NCBI RefSeq assembly: GCF_004331345.1
Contig: NZ_SJJZ01000003.1
Span: forward strand, 434,001-498,000
Source of the DNA: Kribbella soli
Lineage (GTDB): Bacteria; Actinomycetota; Actinomycetes; Propionibacteriales; Kribbellaceae
Reading direction: 5' to 3'
Length of the DNA stretch: 64,000 nt
Positions within the stretch are counted from its first letter, which is position 1; each line of letters opens with the position of its first letter. The notes beneath the pieces are model-generated. The model did no database searches. It was not told where the DNA came from and worked only from the letters and a program-made list of their open reading frames with translations. Below, in pieces: positions 1-7,759 of this stretch. The position numbers and the translations under genes were made by a program.

Positions 1-324
1 CTCGATCGCCGCGAACACGTAGCCCGGCTGGAAGTGGATGTCGGCGATCACCGGAATCTGCGAGTGCTGGGCGATCTCCGCCAGCGCGTCGGCGTCCTCC
101 TGCCGCGGGCACGCGACCCGGACGATGTCGCAGCCCGCCGCGGTCAACTCCGCGATCTGCTGCAGCGTCGTGTTCACGTCGTGCGTCTTCGTCGTGGTCA
201 TCGACTGCACAGAGACCCGCGCGTCGCCGCCGACGAGCACCTTGCCGACCTTGATCTGGCGGGTCTTGCGGCGCGGAGCGAGGGTGGGAGGCGGCAGCGC
301 GGGCATGCCCAGGTTGATGCTCAT
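1..324 (-). CDS. ispG: 4-hydroxy-3-methylbut-2-enyl diphosphate synthase, N-terminal part
   Basis: Only the first 108 codons are present; the gene runs off the left edge. The product is the iron-sulfur enzyme of the MEP isoprenoid pathway that converts methylerythritol cyclodiphosphate to HMBPP. The visible N-terminus carries the family's opening TIM-barrel features: RQIKVGKVLVGGDARVSVQS, then TTLQQIAELTAAGCDIVRVA and IPVIADIHF. The iron-sulfur cysteines lie in the missing C-terminal part. The start is the ATG encoding MSINLGMPALPPP. It lies six bases downstream of the site-2 protease stop, so the gene is the last of a dxr-rip-ispG run, the same order as in mycobacteria. Identification is firm despite the truncation. 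Confidence 0.93.
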   Translation of the reverse strand, partial: MSINLGMPALPPPTLAPRRKTRQIKVGKVLVGGDARVSVQSMTTTKTHDVNTTLQQIAELTAAGCDIVRVACPRQEDADALAEIAQHSQIPVIADIHFQPGYVFAAIE

Positions 325-330
325 GTTTCC

Positions 331-1638
331 TTATCCGTTGAACAGCTTGATGGGGTTCACGATGTCGGCGATGACGAGCAGCACGCCCATCACCACGATC
401 ACACTGGCCGCGACGTACGCGATCGGGAGCAGCTTGGCCACGTCGACGTACCCGGGGTCCGGCCGGCCGAACAGCTTGGCGAGGCCGCGCCGGATGCCTT
501 CCCAGATCGCGCCGATCATGTGACCGCCGTCCAGCGGCAGCAGCGGGATGAAGTTGAACAGGGCCAGGAACAGGTTCAGCGAGGCGAGCAGCAGGATCAG
601 GGTGGCCGCCTTCGCGCCCACGTTCAGGTCGCTGGAGGCGATCTCGCCCGCGACCCGGCTGGCGCCGACGACGCTCATCGGGCTGTCCTGGTCGCGCTCG
701 CCGCCGACGATCGACTTGGCGACGCCGACCAACTTCTGCGGGAACTGGCCGAGGGCCTGGATGGTGCTGACCGTGTAGCCGCCCATCTTGTCCAGCGCGT
801 AGCCGACGCTCTGCCGCTCGACCTTGCTCTCCGGCGAGACCCCGAGGAACCCGACCGACACGTACTTGTCCGACCCGGGCTTGTCCAGGACCTGGTTGAT
901 GATCGTGCTGGTGTGCAGGGTCAGCTGCTGACCGTTGCGCTCGACAACGATCGTGGCGGCCTTGTCGGTGTTCGCCCGGATCAGCGGCGTCAGCTGCTCC
1001 CAGCTGGTGATCGTGGTGCCGTTGAACGCGACGATCTTGTCGCCGACCTGGAACCCGGCCTGCTTGGCCGGCGAGACCTTGTCGCTGTCCAGGCACTTGC
1101 GGTCGGCCGTCGCCTGGTCGGCCGGGATCACGCAGTCGGTGACCGTCGAGATGGTGGTCTGCGCGACGCTGTCGCCGTACATCGTGAACAGCCCGGTGAA
1201 GAGCACGACCGCGATCAGCACGTTGACCAGCGGCCCGGACGCCATCACGATCAGCTTCTTCCACCACACCTTCTGGTAGAAGAGCCGGCCGTTGTCGTCG
1301 GGCGAGATCGTCTCGTACTCCGCCGTCCGCGCGTTCTCGACCATCGACTGGATCGGGCCGGTGTTGGCCTTGCGCACCTTCGTCGGGTCCTGGCCCTTGG
1401 CGGGCGGCATCATGCCGATGATCCGGACGAATCCGCCGGCCGGGATCGCCTTGATGCCGTACTCCGTCTCGCCGCGCTTCACCGACCAGACGGTCCGCCC
1501 GAAGCCGACGAAGAACTGTGTGACCTTCATCCCGAACGCCTTGGCCGGGAGCATGTGGCCCATCTCGTGCAGCGCGACCGAGATCAGCACCCCGGCAACG
1601 AAGAGCACGATGCCGAGAATGGTGAGAAGCACACTCAT
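331..1638 (-). CDS. RseP/Rip1-type site-2 intramembrane zinc metalloprotease
   Basis: M50-family membrane protease that cuts transmembrane anti-sigma factors or similar substrates inside the membrane. The HEMGH zinc motif is at residues 24-28 in the first membrane segment. A PDZ domain lies around residues 190-280 (KQAGFQVGDKIVAFNG). The second active-site motif LDGG starts at residue 369, followed by a last membrane helix near the C-terminus. At 435 residues it matches actinobacterial Rip1/RseP. Its ATG overlaps the dxr stop in an ATGA, so translation is probably coupled. Mycobacteria keep the same dxr-rip-gcpE order. Which anti-sigma factor it cuts cannot be told from this window. Confidence 0.93.
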   Translation of the reverse strand: MSVLLTILGIVLFVAGVLISVALHEMGHMLPAKAFGMKVTQFFVGFGRTVWSVKRGETEYGIKAIPAGGFVRIIGMMPPAKGQDPTKVRKANTGPIQSMVENARTAEYETISPDDNGRLFYQKVWWKKLIVMASGPLVNVLIAVVLFTGLFTMYGDSVAQTTISTVTDCVIPADQATADRKCLDSDKVSPAKQAGFQVGDKIVAFNGTTITSWEQLTPLIRANTDKAATIVVERNGQQLTLHTSTIINQVLDKPGSDKYVSVGFLGVSPESKVERQSVGYALDKMGGYTVSTIQALGQFPQKLVGVAKSIVGGERDQDSPMSVVGASRVAGEIASSDLNVGAKAATLILLLASLNLFLALFNFIPLLPLDGGHMIGAIWEGIRRGLAKLFGRPDPGYVDVAKLLPIAYVAASVIVVMGVLLVIADIVNPIKLFNG

Positions 1639-2846
1639 GCCTGCGGAGTCTCCTGTACGCCGGTAATGTCACGCGCCCGCTTTCGGGCCCACGCGTCCGC
1701 CGCGAGCACGTCGTCGACGGACAGTTCCTCATACGAGGGTACGTCGTGATCGGTCACCACCCGTGCCACTGTGTCGACGATCGCCACGAACGGCAACCGG
1801 CCGTCCCGGAACGCCTGGACGCAGACCTCGTTCGCCGCGTTGAAGACCGCCGGAGCGGTCCCGCCCCGGGTCCCCGCCTCCCGGGCCAGTGCCACGGACG
1901 GGAACTCGGCGTCGTCGACCGGCTGGAACGTCCAGGTGCTCGCCTCGGCCCAGTTCCACGGCGGCGACGCGTCCGGTATCCGGTCGGGCCAGCCCAGCGC
2001 GAGCGCGATCGGCACCGTCATCGTCGGTACGCCGACCTGCGCGATCGTGGAGCCGTCGAAGAACTCGACCATCGAGTGGATCGCCTGCTGCCGGTGGATG
2101 ACCACATCGATCCGGTCCATCGGGATCCCGAACAGCAGGTGCGCCTCGATCAGCTCGAGCCCCTTGTTGACCAGCGTGGCCGAGTTGATCGTGACGACCG
2201 GTCCCATCGCGAAGTTCGGGTGGTCCAGGGCCTGCTCGACGGTCACGTTCTCCAGCTCGCTCCGCGGCCGGCCGAGGAACGGGCCACCACTCGCGGTCAG
2301 CAGCAGTTTGCGGACCTCGTCCGGCGTACCGCCGCGCAGGCACTGGGCGATCGCGCTGTGCTCGGAGTCGACCGCGACGATCTGCCCCGGCTTCGCGCGC
2401 CGGGTGACGATCGGCCCGCCGATCACCAGCGACTCCTTGTTGGCGAGCGCCAGCGTGTTTCCGGCGTCCAGCGCGGCCAGCGTCGCGTGCAGACCGACCG
2501 ACCCGTTGATGCCGTTGAGTACTACGTCACACGGCAGCGCCGCGAGCTCGCTGGAGGCGTCCGGCCCGGTGACGATCTTCGGGATCCGGAACTCGCCCTG
2601 CGCGTACCCCTTCCGCTGCGCCTCGGCGTAGAACGCCAGCTGCAGGTCCTGCGCGACTGTGGCCTTGGCCACCGCCACGACCTCGACCGCGAACTCGAGC
2701 GCCTGCTCCGCCAGCAGCGCGACGTTGTCGCCGCCGGCGGACAGGGCCAGGACGTGGAAGCGGTCCCGGTTCCGTCCGATCAGCTCGAGCGCCTGAGTGC
2801 CGATCGAGCCGGTCGAGCCGAGGATGACGACGCTACGCGGGTTCAC
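1635..2846 (-). CDS. dxr: 1-deoxy-D-xylulose 5-phosphate reductoisomerase
   Basis: Committed step of the MEP pathway: NADPH-dependent rearrangement and reduction of DXP to MEP. The Rossmann motif GSTGSIGTQAL is at the N-terminus, with NKESLVIGG and the metal/substrate loop VDSEHSAIAQCL in the middle, and the C-terminal helical domain is complete. I chose the GTG that gives MNPRSVVILGSTG (403 residues). A TTG seven codons upstream (2865-2867) would overlap the stop of the FHA gene and is the alternative; neither has a clear ribosome binding site. The gene is followed with a 4-base overlap by the site-2 protease and then ispG, placing two MEP enzymes in one transcription unit. Confidence 0.94.
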   Translation of the reverse strand: MNPRSVVILGSTGSIGTQALELIGRNRDRFHVLALSAGGDNVALLAEQALEFAVEVVAVAKATVAQDLQLAFYAEAQRKGYAQGEFRIPKIVTGPDASSELAALPCDVVLNGINGSVGLHATLAALDAGNTLALANKESLVIGGPIVTRRAKPGQIVAVDSEHSAIAQCLRGGTPDEVRKLLLTASGGPFLGRPRSELENVTVEQALDHPNFAMGPVVTINSATLVNKGLELIEAHLLFGIPMDRIDVVIHRQQAIHSMVEFFDGSTIAQVGVPTMTVPIALALGWPDRIPDASPPWNWAEASTWTFQPVDDAEFPSVALAREAGTRGGTAPAVFNAANEVCVQAFRDGRLPFVAIVDTVARVVTDHDVPSYEELSVDDVLAADAWARKRARDITGVQETPQA

Positions 2847-2863
2847 GGCGCCATTGTTCCAGG

Positions 2864-3697
2864 TCAAGCGAGTAGTAGCCGGAACGGGAGCGCTCCGAGC
2901 CGGATCTCGTCGCCGTGGGTGACCATCGCGGTCTCGATCGGTACGCCGTTCACCAGCGTCCCGTTGGTCGACCCCAGGTCCCGCAGCTCGTAGCTGGTCG
3001 CGTCGATCCGCAGCAGCTCCGCGTGGTGCCGGCTGACACCGGGGCGATCGAGGATCAGGTCACAGTCCGCTGCGCGGCCGATCCGGGCCAGGTCGAGCAG
3101 CGGTACGACCTCACCGTCCGGTCCGACCAGTGCGGGCTGTGCTCCGGTTTCCAGCGCGTCTGCGATCTCCGTCACGCCAGCGGTCCGGATCGACAGCGAG
3201 ACGATCAGGTCGTCGCCCTTGTCCACGTGCAGGTTGTGCTGAGCGCCGTACCCCTGCAGCAGGTCGCCGTACTCGTCGATGACGACGGCGGAGACGTGGT
3301 AGTACCCCGGCGGCAGCTGTGCGTACGCCGCTGCGCCGAGGGCGGTGGTCAGTACTAGGGCGTCGTACTCGCGGTGACTGACGTCAGTGATCGTGATGAG
3401 GACCGGGCTGTTGGCACTGAGGTGTGCCTCGGCGCCGGTGTCACCCGGGGTGAACTCGACAGTGATCATCGGGGCCGGCCGGAACTCGTCCAGCCCGACC
3501 AGGCGACCCACCGCGGGCACGGTGCCGGTCGGAATGGACAGCGGCACGTACTGACCGTGTGACCGCACCAGTACGTCGAGCTGCGGTCGCGGCCACCCGT
3601 TGCGACGGGCGAGCAGGTACGCGCTGACCATGCCCTTGCTGAAGATGAACGCGACATCTCCGACAACAGCCCGCACGAATCCGCTGACAGGTTCCAT
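2864..3697 (-). CDS. FHA-domain protein
   Basis: 277-residue cytosolic protein with a forkhead-associated phosphothreonine-binding domain in its last 85 or so residues. The core motifs are visible: RIGRAADCDLIL, then SRHHAEL, then LGSTNGTLVNG. The N-terminal 190 residues have no signature I recognise; they look like a mixed alpha/beta fold rather than low-complexity linker. In actinobacteria FHA proteins usually read the output of Ser/Thr protein kinases, but no kinase is nearby. The chosen ATG has GGGGG five bases upstream; a GTG two codons earlier (3701-3703) is possible. It sits just upstream of dxr and may share its transcript. Confidence 0.85.
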   Translation of the reverse strand: MEPVSGFVRAVVGDVAFIFSKGMVSAYLLARRNGWPRPQLDVLVRSHGQYVPLSIPTGTVPAVGRLVGLDEFRPAPMITVEFTPGDTGAEAHLSANSPVLITITDVSHREYDALVLTTALGAAAYAQLPPGYYHVSAVVIDEYGDLLQGYGAQHNLHVDKGDDLIVSLSIRTAGVTEIADALETGAQPALVGPDGEVVPLLDLARIGRAADCDLILDRPGVSRHHAELLRIDATSYELRDLGSTNGTLVNGVPIETAMVTHGDEIRLGALPFRLLLA

Positions 3698-3785
3698 CGA
3701 CACCCCCGTGCATCAGTATCCAGGAATCACCACTCCGGTACGGCGGTGCGCTGCGTGTCATGGTGTGCCGCCGTACCGTTGCCCA

Positions 3786-4490
3786 GTGACCCCACCGCCG
3801 ACTTCTGTGCTCATCATCGAGAACGACCGCGACAGCGGACCTGGCCGGCTGCTCGACTGGCTGGACGAGCGTGGGCTCGCTCCGGTCGTCGTGCGGGCCT
3901 GGGACGGTGAACCCGTACCCGGGAGCGTCGACGGTCATGCCGCGCTCATCCTGCTCGGCGGCGGCATGCTGCCGGACGAGGACGAGCGGTCGCCGTGGCT
4001 GCCGTCGGAGCGTTCGCTGCTGCGCGACGCGCACGGGCGGGTGCCGGTGCTCGGGATCTGCCTCGGTGCGCAGCTGCTGGCGCATACGTTCGGCGGCGAG
4101 GTGCAGGGGAAGTACGGGCAGCCGGAGAAGGGTGTGACGTCGCTGACGGTGCTGCCGGGCGGTGCGGACGACGTACTGCTGGCTGGGCTGCCGTCGACGG
4201 TGCGGGCCGTAGAGAGTCACCAGGACCAGATCACGCGGCTGCCGGAGGATGCGGTGCTGCTGATGTCCAGTGAGCGGTGCACGAACCAGATGCTGCGCAT
4301 CGGGCAGAGCTGGGGTGTGCAGTTCCATCCGGAAGTAGAGGCAGGGCGGGTACGGCGGTGGGAGCCGGCGCGACTGCGATCGCTCGGGTTCGACCCGGAC
4401 GCCGTGGTGGCGGATGCGGGACGGTACGCCGTCGAACTGGAGAAGACATGGTCGACAGTGGTGGGCCGGTTCCTGTCACTCGTCGGCTGA
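3786..4490 (+). CDS. Class I glutamine amidotransferase domain protein
   Basis: Stand-alone GATase1 domain of 234 residues that would release ammonia from glutamine. The nucleophile elbow GICLGAQLL puts the catalytic cysteine at residue 92; the histidine and glutamate of the triad are in QFHPEVE, H181 and E183. This resembles the GMP-synthase-like family of lone amidotransferase proteins rather than the glutaminase half of a named enzyme. The GTG start follows a divergent promoter region shared with the FHA gene. No synthase partner lies next to it, so the acceptor of the ammonia, if any, is unknown. Confidence 0.8.
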   Translation: MTPPPTSVLIIENDRDSGPGRLLDWLDERGLAPVVVRAWDGEPVPGSVDGHAALILLGGGMLPDEDERSPWLPSERSLLRDAHGRVPVLGICLGAQLLAHTFGGEVQGKYGQPEKGVTSLTVLPGGADDVLLAGLPSTVRAVESHQDQITRLPEDAVLLMSSERCTNQMLRIGQSWGVQFHPEVEAGRVRRWEPARLRSLGFDPDAVVADAGRYAVELEKTWSTVVGRFLSLVG

Positions 4491-4511
4491 TGCGGCGATA
4501 CCTTATGGGGC

Positions 4512-5087
4512 ATGAGTCTGGAGCAGCCGCCGCCCAACCACCGGGCATCCGACAACGACCGTGAGCGTGCCGCCGCCGTGGTCCAGGAGGCGCACACCGA
4601 CGGGCGGCTGGACTTCGAGGAGCTGGACGAGCGACTGACCCAGGTCTACTCGGCCAAGACCCAGCTCGAGCTCCGCAACGCGACCGCGGACCTGGTGCCG
4701 GTCGCCCACGGCAGCTCCCAGGAACTGACGCTCCGGGCCCGGCACAGTGCGCAGAAGCGCGAGGGCGCGTGGGTCGTGCCCCAGCGCCTGACCGCGATCG
4801 CGGAACACTCCTCGGTCAAGCTCGACTTCACCGACGCCGTCGTGCACTGGTCCGACATCCACGTCGACGCCCAGGCCATCCACAGCTCGGTGGTGATGGT
4901 CATCCCCGAAGGCTGGAGCGTCGACATCGACCAGGTCGAGGCCAACCACAGCAGCGCCAAGAACAAAGCCGTGGCCCCCCGCCCCGGCGGAGTCCGCCTC
5001 CACGTCACCGGCAAGGCCCACCACGCCAGCGTCGTAGTCCGCCACGCCCGCAAACGCCACTGGTGGTGGCCCTGGTACCGCAAGTGA
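4512..5087 (+). CDS. DUF1707 (SHOCT-like) domain protein
   Basis: 191-residue actinobacterial protein. Residues about 10-62 form a DUF1707 domain (RASDNDRERAAAVVQEAHTD, then GRLDFEELDERLTQVYSAKT). The rest is beta-rich with regularly spaced strands (HSSVVMVIPEGWSVDI) like the LiaF-type C-terminal domain often found behind DUF1707. It ends in a basic, tryptophan-rich tail, RHWWWPWYRK, that could touch a membrane or nucleic acid. There is no transmembrane segment. It follows the amidotransferase after 21 bases and could be co-transcribed. The function of the family is not established. Confidence 0.8.
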   Translation: MSLEQPPPNHRASDNDRERAAAVVQEAHTDGRLDFEELDERLTQVYSAKTQLELRNATADLVPVAHGSSQELTLRARHSAQKREGAWVVPQRLTAIAEHSSVKLDFTDAVVHWSDIHVDAQAIHSSVVMVIPEGWSVDIDQVEANHSSAKNKAVAPRPGGVRLHVTGKAHHASVVVRHARKRHWWWPWYRK

Positions 5088-5133
5088 TCCATACCTCCTC
5101 CGCAGCCGGCCGGATTGCCGTTAGCGTTTGGGC

Positions 5134-6297
5134 ATGAGCGCTTCGTTGGATCTGGTGGATGTCGACTCCTTGCTGACTTCGGAGGAGGTTGACGTTCGGG
5201 GGGCAGCGCGGCGGTTTGCGGACGAGCGGTTGCGGCCGTCCTTGCCGGAGTGGTTCGAGGCGGGCGTGATTCCGGCGCGGGAGCTGGCGAAGGAGCTCGG
5301 GGCGCTCGGGTTCCTCGGGATGCACCTGACCGGGTACGGGTGCGCCGGACTCGGACCGGTCGCGTACGGACTGGCTTGCCTCGAGATCGAGGCGGCCGAC
5401 TCGGGCATGCGGTCGCTGGTGTCCGTGCAGGGCTCACTGGCCATGTACGCGATCTGGAAGTACGGCAGCGAGGAGCAGAAGGCCGAGTGGCTCCCCCGGA
5501 TGTCCGCGGGTGAGGCGATCGGCTGCTTCGGGCTGACCGAACCGGACTTCGGCTCGAACCCGGGCGGTATGCGCACCAACGCCCGCCGCGATGGCGATGA
5601 CTGGATCCTGAACGGCTCGAAGATGTGGATCACCAACGGCTCGGTCGCCGACGTCGCGGTGGTCTGGGCGCGGACCGACGACGGCGTCCGCGGCTTCGTC
5701 GTACCGACGTCGACGCCCGGGTTCTCGGCGCCGGAGATCAAGCAGAAGATGTCGCTGCGCGCATCGGTCACGTCCGAGCTGGTGCTGGACGACGTACGGC
5801 TGCCGGCGTCCGCGATGCTGCCCGAAGCACGTGGCCTGTCCGGCCCGCTCGGCTGCCTGAACGAGGCCCGGTTCGGCATCATCTTCGGCGCGATGGGCGC
5901 GGCGCGGGACTGCCTGGAGACCGCGATCGCGTACGCCGGCGAGCGGATCGTGTTCGACAAGCCGTTGACGGCGTACCAGCTGACGCAGGCGAAACTGGCC
6001 GACATGGCGGTCGAACTGAACAAGGGCATCCTGCTCGCCGTCCACCTCGGCCGGCTGAAGGAGAAGGGCACGCTGCGGCCCGAACAGGTGTCGGTCGGCA
6101 AGCTGAACAACGTCCGTGAGGCGATCGCGATCGCCCGCGAGTGCCGCACGATCCTCGCGGCGAACGGCATCAGCGGCGAGTACCCGATCATGCGGCACGC
6201 CAACAACCTCGAGTCCGTCCTCACCTACGAGGGCACGTCCGAGGTCCACCAGCTCGTGATCGGTCAGGCGCTGACCGGCCAGTCCGCGTTCCGGTGA
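5134..6297 (+). CDS. Acyl-CoA dehydrogenase, glutaryl-CoA-dehydrogenase-like
   Basis: 387-residue flavoprotein of the acyl-CoA dehydrogenase fold. FAD-site motifs CFGLTEPDFGSNPGG and WITNGSVADVAVVWAR are present, and the catalytic base is the glutamate of LTYEGTSEVHQL, E366, at the position used by glutaryl-CoA dehydrogenases and isovaleryl-type relatives. The overall pattern (GMHLTGYGCAG, SLVSVQGSLAMYAIWKYGS) is closest to glutaryl-CoA dehydrogenase, which oxidises and decarboxylates glutaryl-CoA to crotonyl-CoA in lysine and tryptophan breakdown. Substrate assignment is by resemblance only. The ATG is preferred over an in-frame TTG two codons upstream. It stands alone, with no other beta-oxidation gene adjacent. 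Confidence 0.85.
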   Translation: MSASLDLVDVDSLLTSEEVDVRGAARRFADERLRPSLPEWFEAGVIPARELAKELGALGFLGMHLTGYGCAGLGPVAYGLACLEIEAADSGMRSLVSVQGSLAMYAIWKYGSEEQKAEWLPRMSAGEAIGCFGLTEPDFGSNPGGMRTNARRDGDDWILNGSKMWITNGSVADVAVVWARTDDGVRGFVVPTSTPGFSAPEIKQKMSLRASVTSELVLDDVRLPASAMLPEARGLSGPLGCLNEARFGIIFGAMGAARDCLETAIAYAGERIVFDKPLTAYQLTQAKLADMAVELNKGILLAVHLGRLKEKGTLRPEQVSVGKLNNVREAIAIARECRTILAANGISGEYPIMRHANNLESVLTYEGTSEVHQLVIGQALTGQSAFR

Positions 6298-6339
6298 CGG
6301 CTCTGTCCGCTCGGCCCGTGCGCGGCTAGGCTGCCGCGG

Positions 6340-7272
6340 GTGAATGCGCGGGCTGGATTGGTCACTGCTGTCGTTGTCGTACTTGCGGCCGTCGGGACAG
6401 TCGTCGTACGACAGGTTGGCGGGAGTGACGATCTGCCGACCGCTGGTGGGACGCTGGGGGCTCTGACGCCTACGCCTGCGCCTACGCCGACTCCTGAGCC
6501 TTCGACGCCTACTCCGACCCCTTCACGGACGCCAACAGTCGACTCTGTCGCTCAGATGCTCGCGGCCAAACAGCGGGTCGTCGCCCAGAACCCGCTCTAC
6601 CGCGTCGGCCGGCTGCCCGCCTCGCACTGCAAGGAACCCGCGGTCCGGCCGACCTCGGTCGCGAACGTGCGGAAGTACTACACGGAGTACATCCGCTGCC
6701 TGGACAAGGTGTGGAAGCCGGTGGTCGAGAAGGCCGGCTTCACGTTCCAGTCGCCGCGCCTGGATGTCTTCACCGGCAAGACCCGCACCCTGTGCGACGT
6801 CCAGGACTCGGCGGCGTACTGCGGCAGCGGCACGATCTCGATGAACGCGACGTTCGACATCGACAACTACCGCAAGTACAACAAGCTCTGGGCACGCACC
6901 ACCATGGCTCACCTGGTCGCTCACGAGTACGGCCACCACATCCAGCGCCTGATCGGCATCAGCGACGCCTCCGCAACGCGGACGAGCTACCTGAAAGGCG
7001 CGGACGCTTCGCTGCTGGAGAGCCGGCGAATCGAACTCCAGGCGTCCTGTCTCAGTGGTGTCTATCTCGGCGCCGACCGGAGCTACTTCCCCGTCGCTGG
7101 ATCGTGGCGGCAGCGGTGGCTCTGGACCATCAGCCACCGTGGCGACGAGTGGGGCACGCAGCGCGACCACGGCAGCAGCAAGAGCCACAGCCGCTGGACC
7201 CGCCGCGGCTTCGACGCCGGCACGCCGTCCGCGTGCAACACCTTCACCGCATCGACCGCCAGCGTCGCCTAG
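6340..7272 (+). CDS. Secreted or anchored neutral zinc metallopeptidase (YpfJ-like)
   Basis: 310-residue extracytoplasmic protein. A hydrophobic N-terminal segment (about residues 5-24) acts as signal or anchor. It is followed by a proline/threonine spacer, residues about 45-68, rich in TPTP repeats, as in wall-spanning actinobacterial proteins. The peptidase domain carries the zinc motif HEYGHH at residues 195-200, with ARRIELQASC-like spacing downstream (SRRIELQASCLSGVYLGAD), the arrangement of putative neutral zinc metallopeptidases. The start is a GTG. Its 3' end overlaps the convergent acetyltransferase by four bases. The physiological substrate is unknown. Confidence 0.83.
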   Translation: MNARAGLVTAVVVVLAAVGTVVVRQVGGSDDLPTAGGTLGALTPTPAPTPTPEPSTPTPTPSRTPTVDSVAQMLAAKQRVVAQNPLYRVGRLPASHCKEPAVRPTSVANVRKYYTEYIRCLDKVWKPVVEKAGFTFQSPRLDVFTGKTRTLCDVQDSAAYCGSGTISMNATFDIDNYRKYNKLWARTTMAHLVAHEYGHHIQRLIGISDASATRTSYLKGADASLLESRRIELQASCLSGVYLGADRSYFPVAGSWRQRWLWTISHRGDEWGTQRDHGSSKSHSRWTRRGFDAGTPSACNTFTASTASVA

Positions 7273-7724
7273 AAGGTCTTGAGCAAGTACTCGCAGGGAT
7301 CGTTGTGCGTGCGTACGACGGTGCCGTCAGCCGCCTGCTCGGTCCAGTAGTCCAGCACGTGCGGACCTGACCACGGCACGTACCCGAGCCGCTCGTACAG
7401 CGTCCGGGCCGGATCGTTGTCGAATCCAACGGCAAGACCGATCGCCGGCCGCTTCCACTCCTCCGCCGCGATCGCCTCGGCTGCGCGAATGATCGCCGTA
7501 CCGATCCCCTGCCGCGGGACGTACGCATGCAGCGCGTTGATCTCGGCCGGGTCCGCGTCGGCGCGAAGTTCGCCGTACTTCGAATGCCGGAGCAGGACCG
7601 TCTGGCCGACGATCTCCCCGTCGCGCTCCGCGACCAGGTAGACCCCGTCGTCGGACTGTTGGGTGTCCCAACGAGCCCGGATGTGGTGCTGGGCGGCCGG
7701 CTCCCCCGCCAGCGCGCCGATCAT
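7269..7724 (-). CDS. GNAT-family N-acetyltransferase
   Basis: Acetyl-CoA-dependent acetyltransferase of 151 residues from the first usable ATG. The acetyl-CoA loop is degenerate but placed normally (HAYVPRQGIGTAIIRAAE), followed by GLAVGFDNDPARTLYERLGY, the usual beta5/alpha4 end of the fold. Odd point: in-frame reading upstream of this ATG continues as EIVVRPATRADVDR, which looks exactly like the first strand and helix of a GNAT domain, yet no ATG, GTG or TTG exists in that stretch before it enters the end of the RNase Y gene. The true start may be a non-canonical codon at 7761-7763, or the original start has been lost. The substrate is unknown. Confidence 0.8.
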   Translation of the reverse strand: MIGALAGEPAAQHHIRARWDTQQSDDGVYLVAERDGEIVGQTVLLRHSKYGELRADADPAEINALHAYVPRQGIGTAIIRAAEAIAAEEWKRPAIGLAVGFDNDPARTLYERLGYVPWSGPHVLDYWTEQAADGTVVRTHNDPCEYLLKTF

Positions 7725-7759
7725 CCGGTCGACATCGGCACGAGTGGCGGGTCTGACGA

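Noticed and set aside
34..1749. Long open frame on the + strand opposite the site-2 protease gene
   Set aside because: Arginine, alanine and histidine-rich composition, no motif, and the minus-strand gene has clear catalytic motifs and family length.
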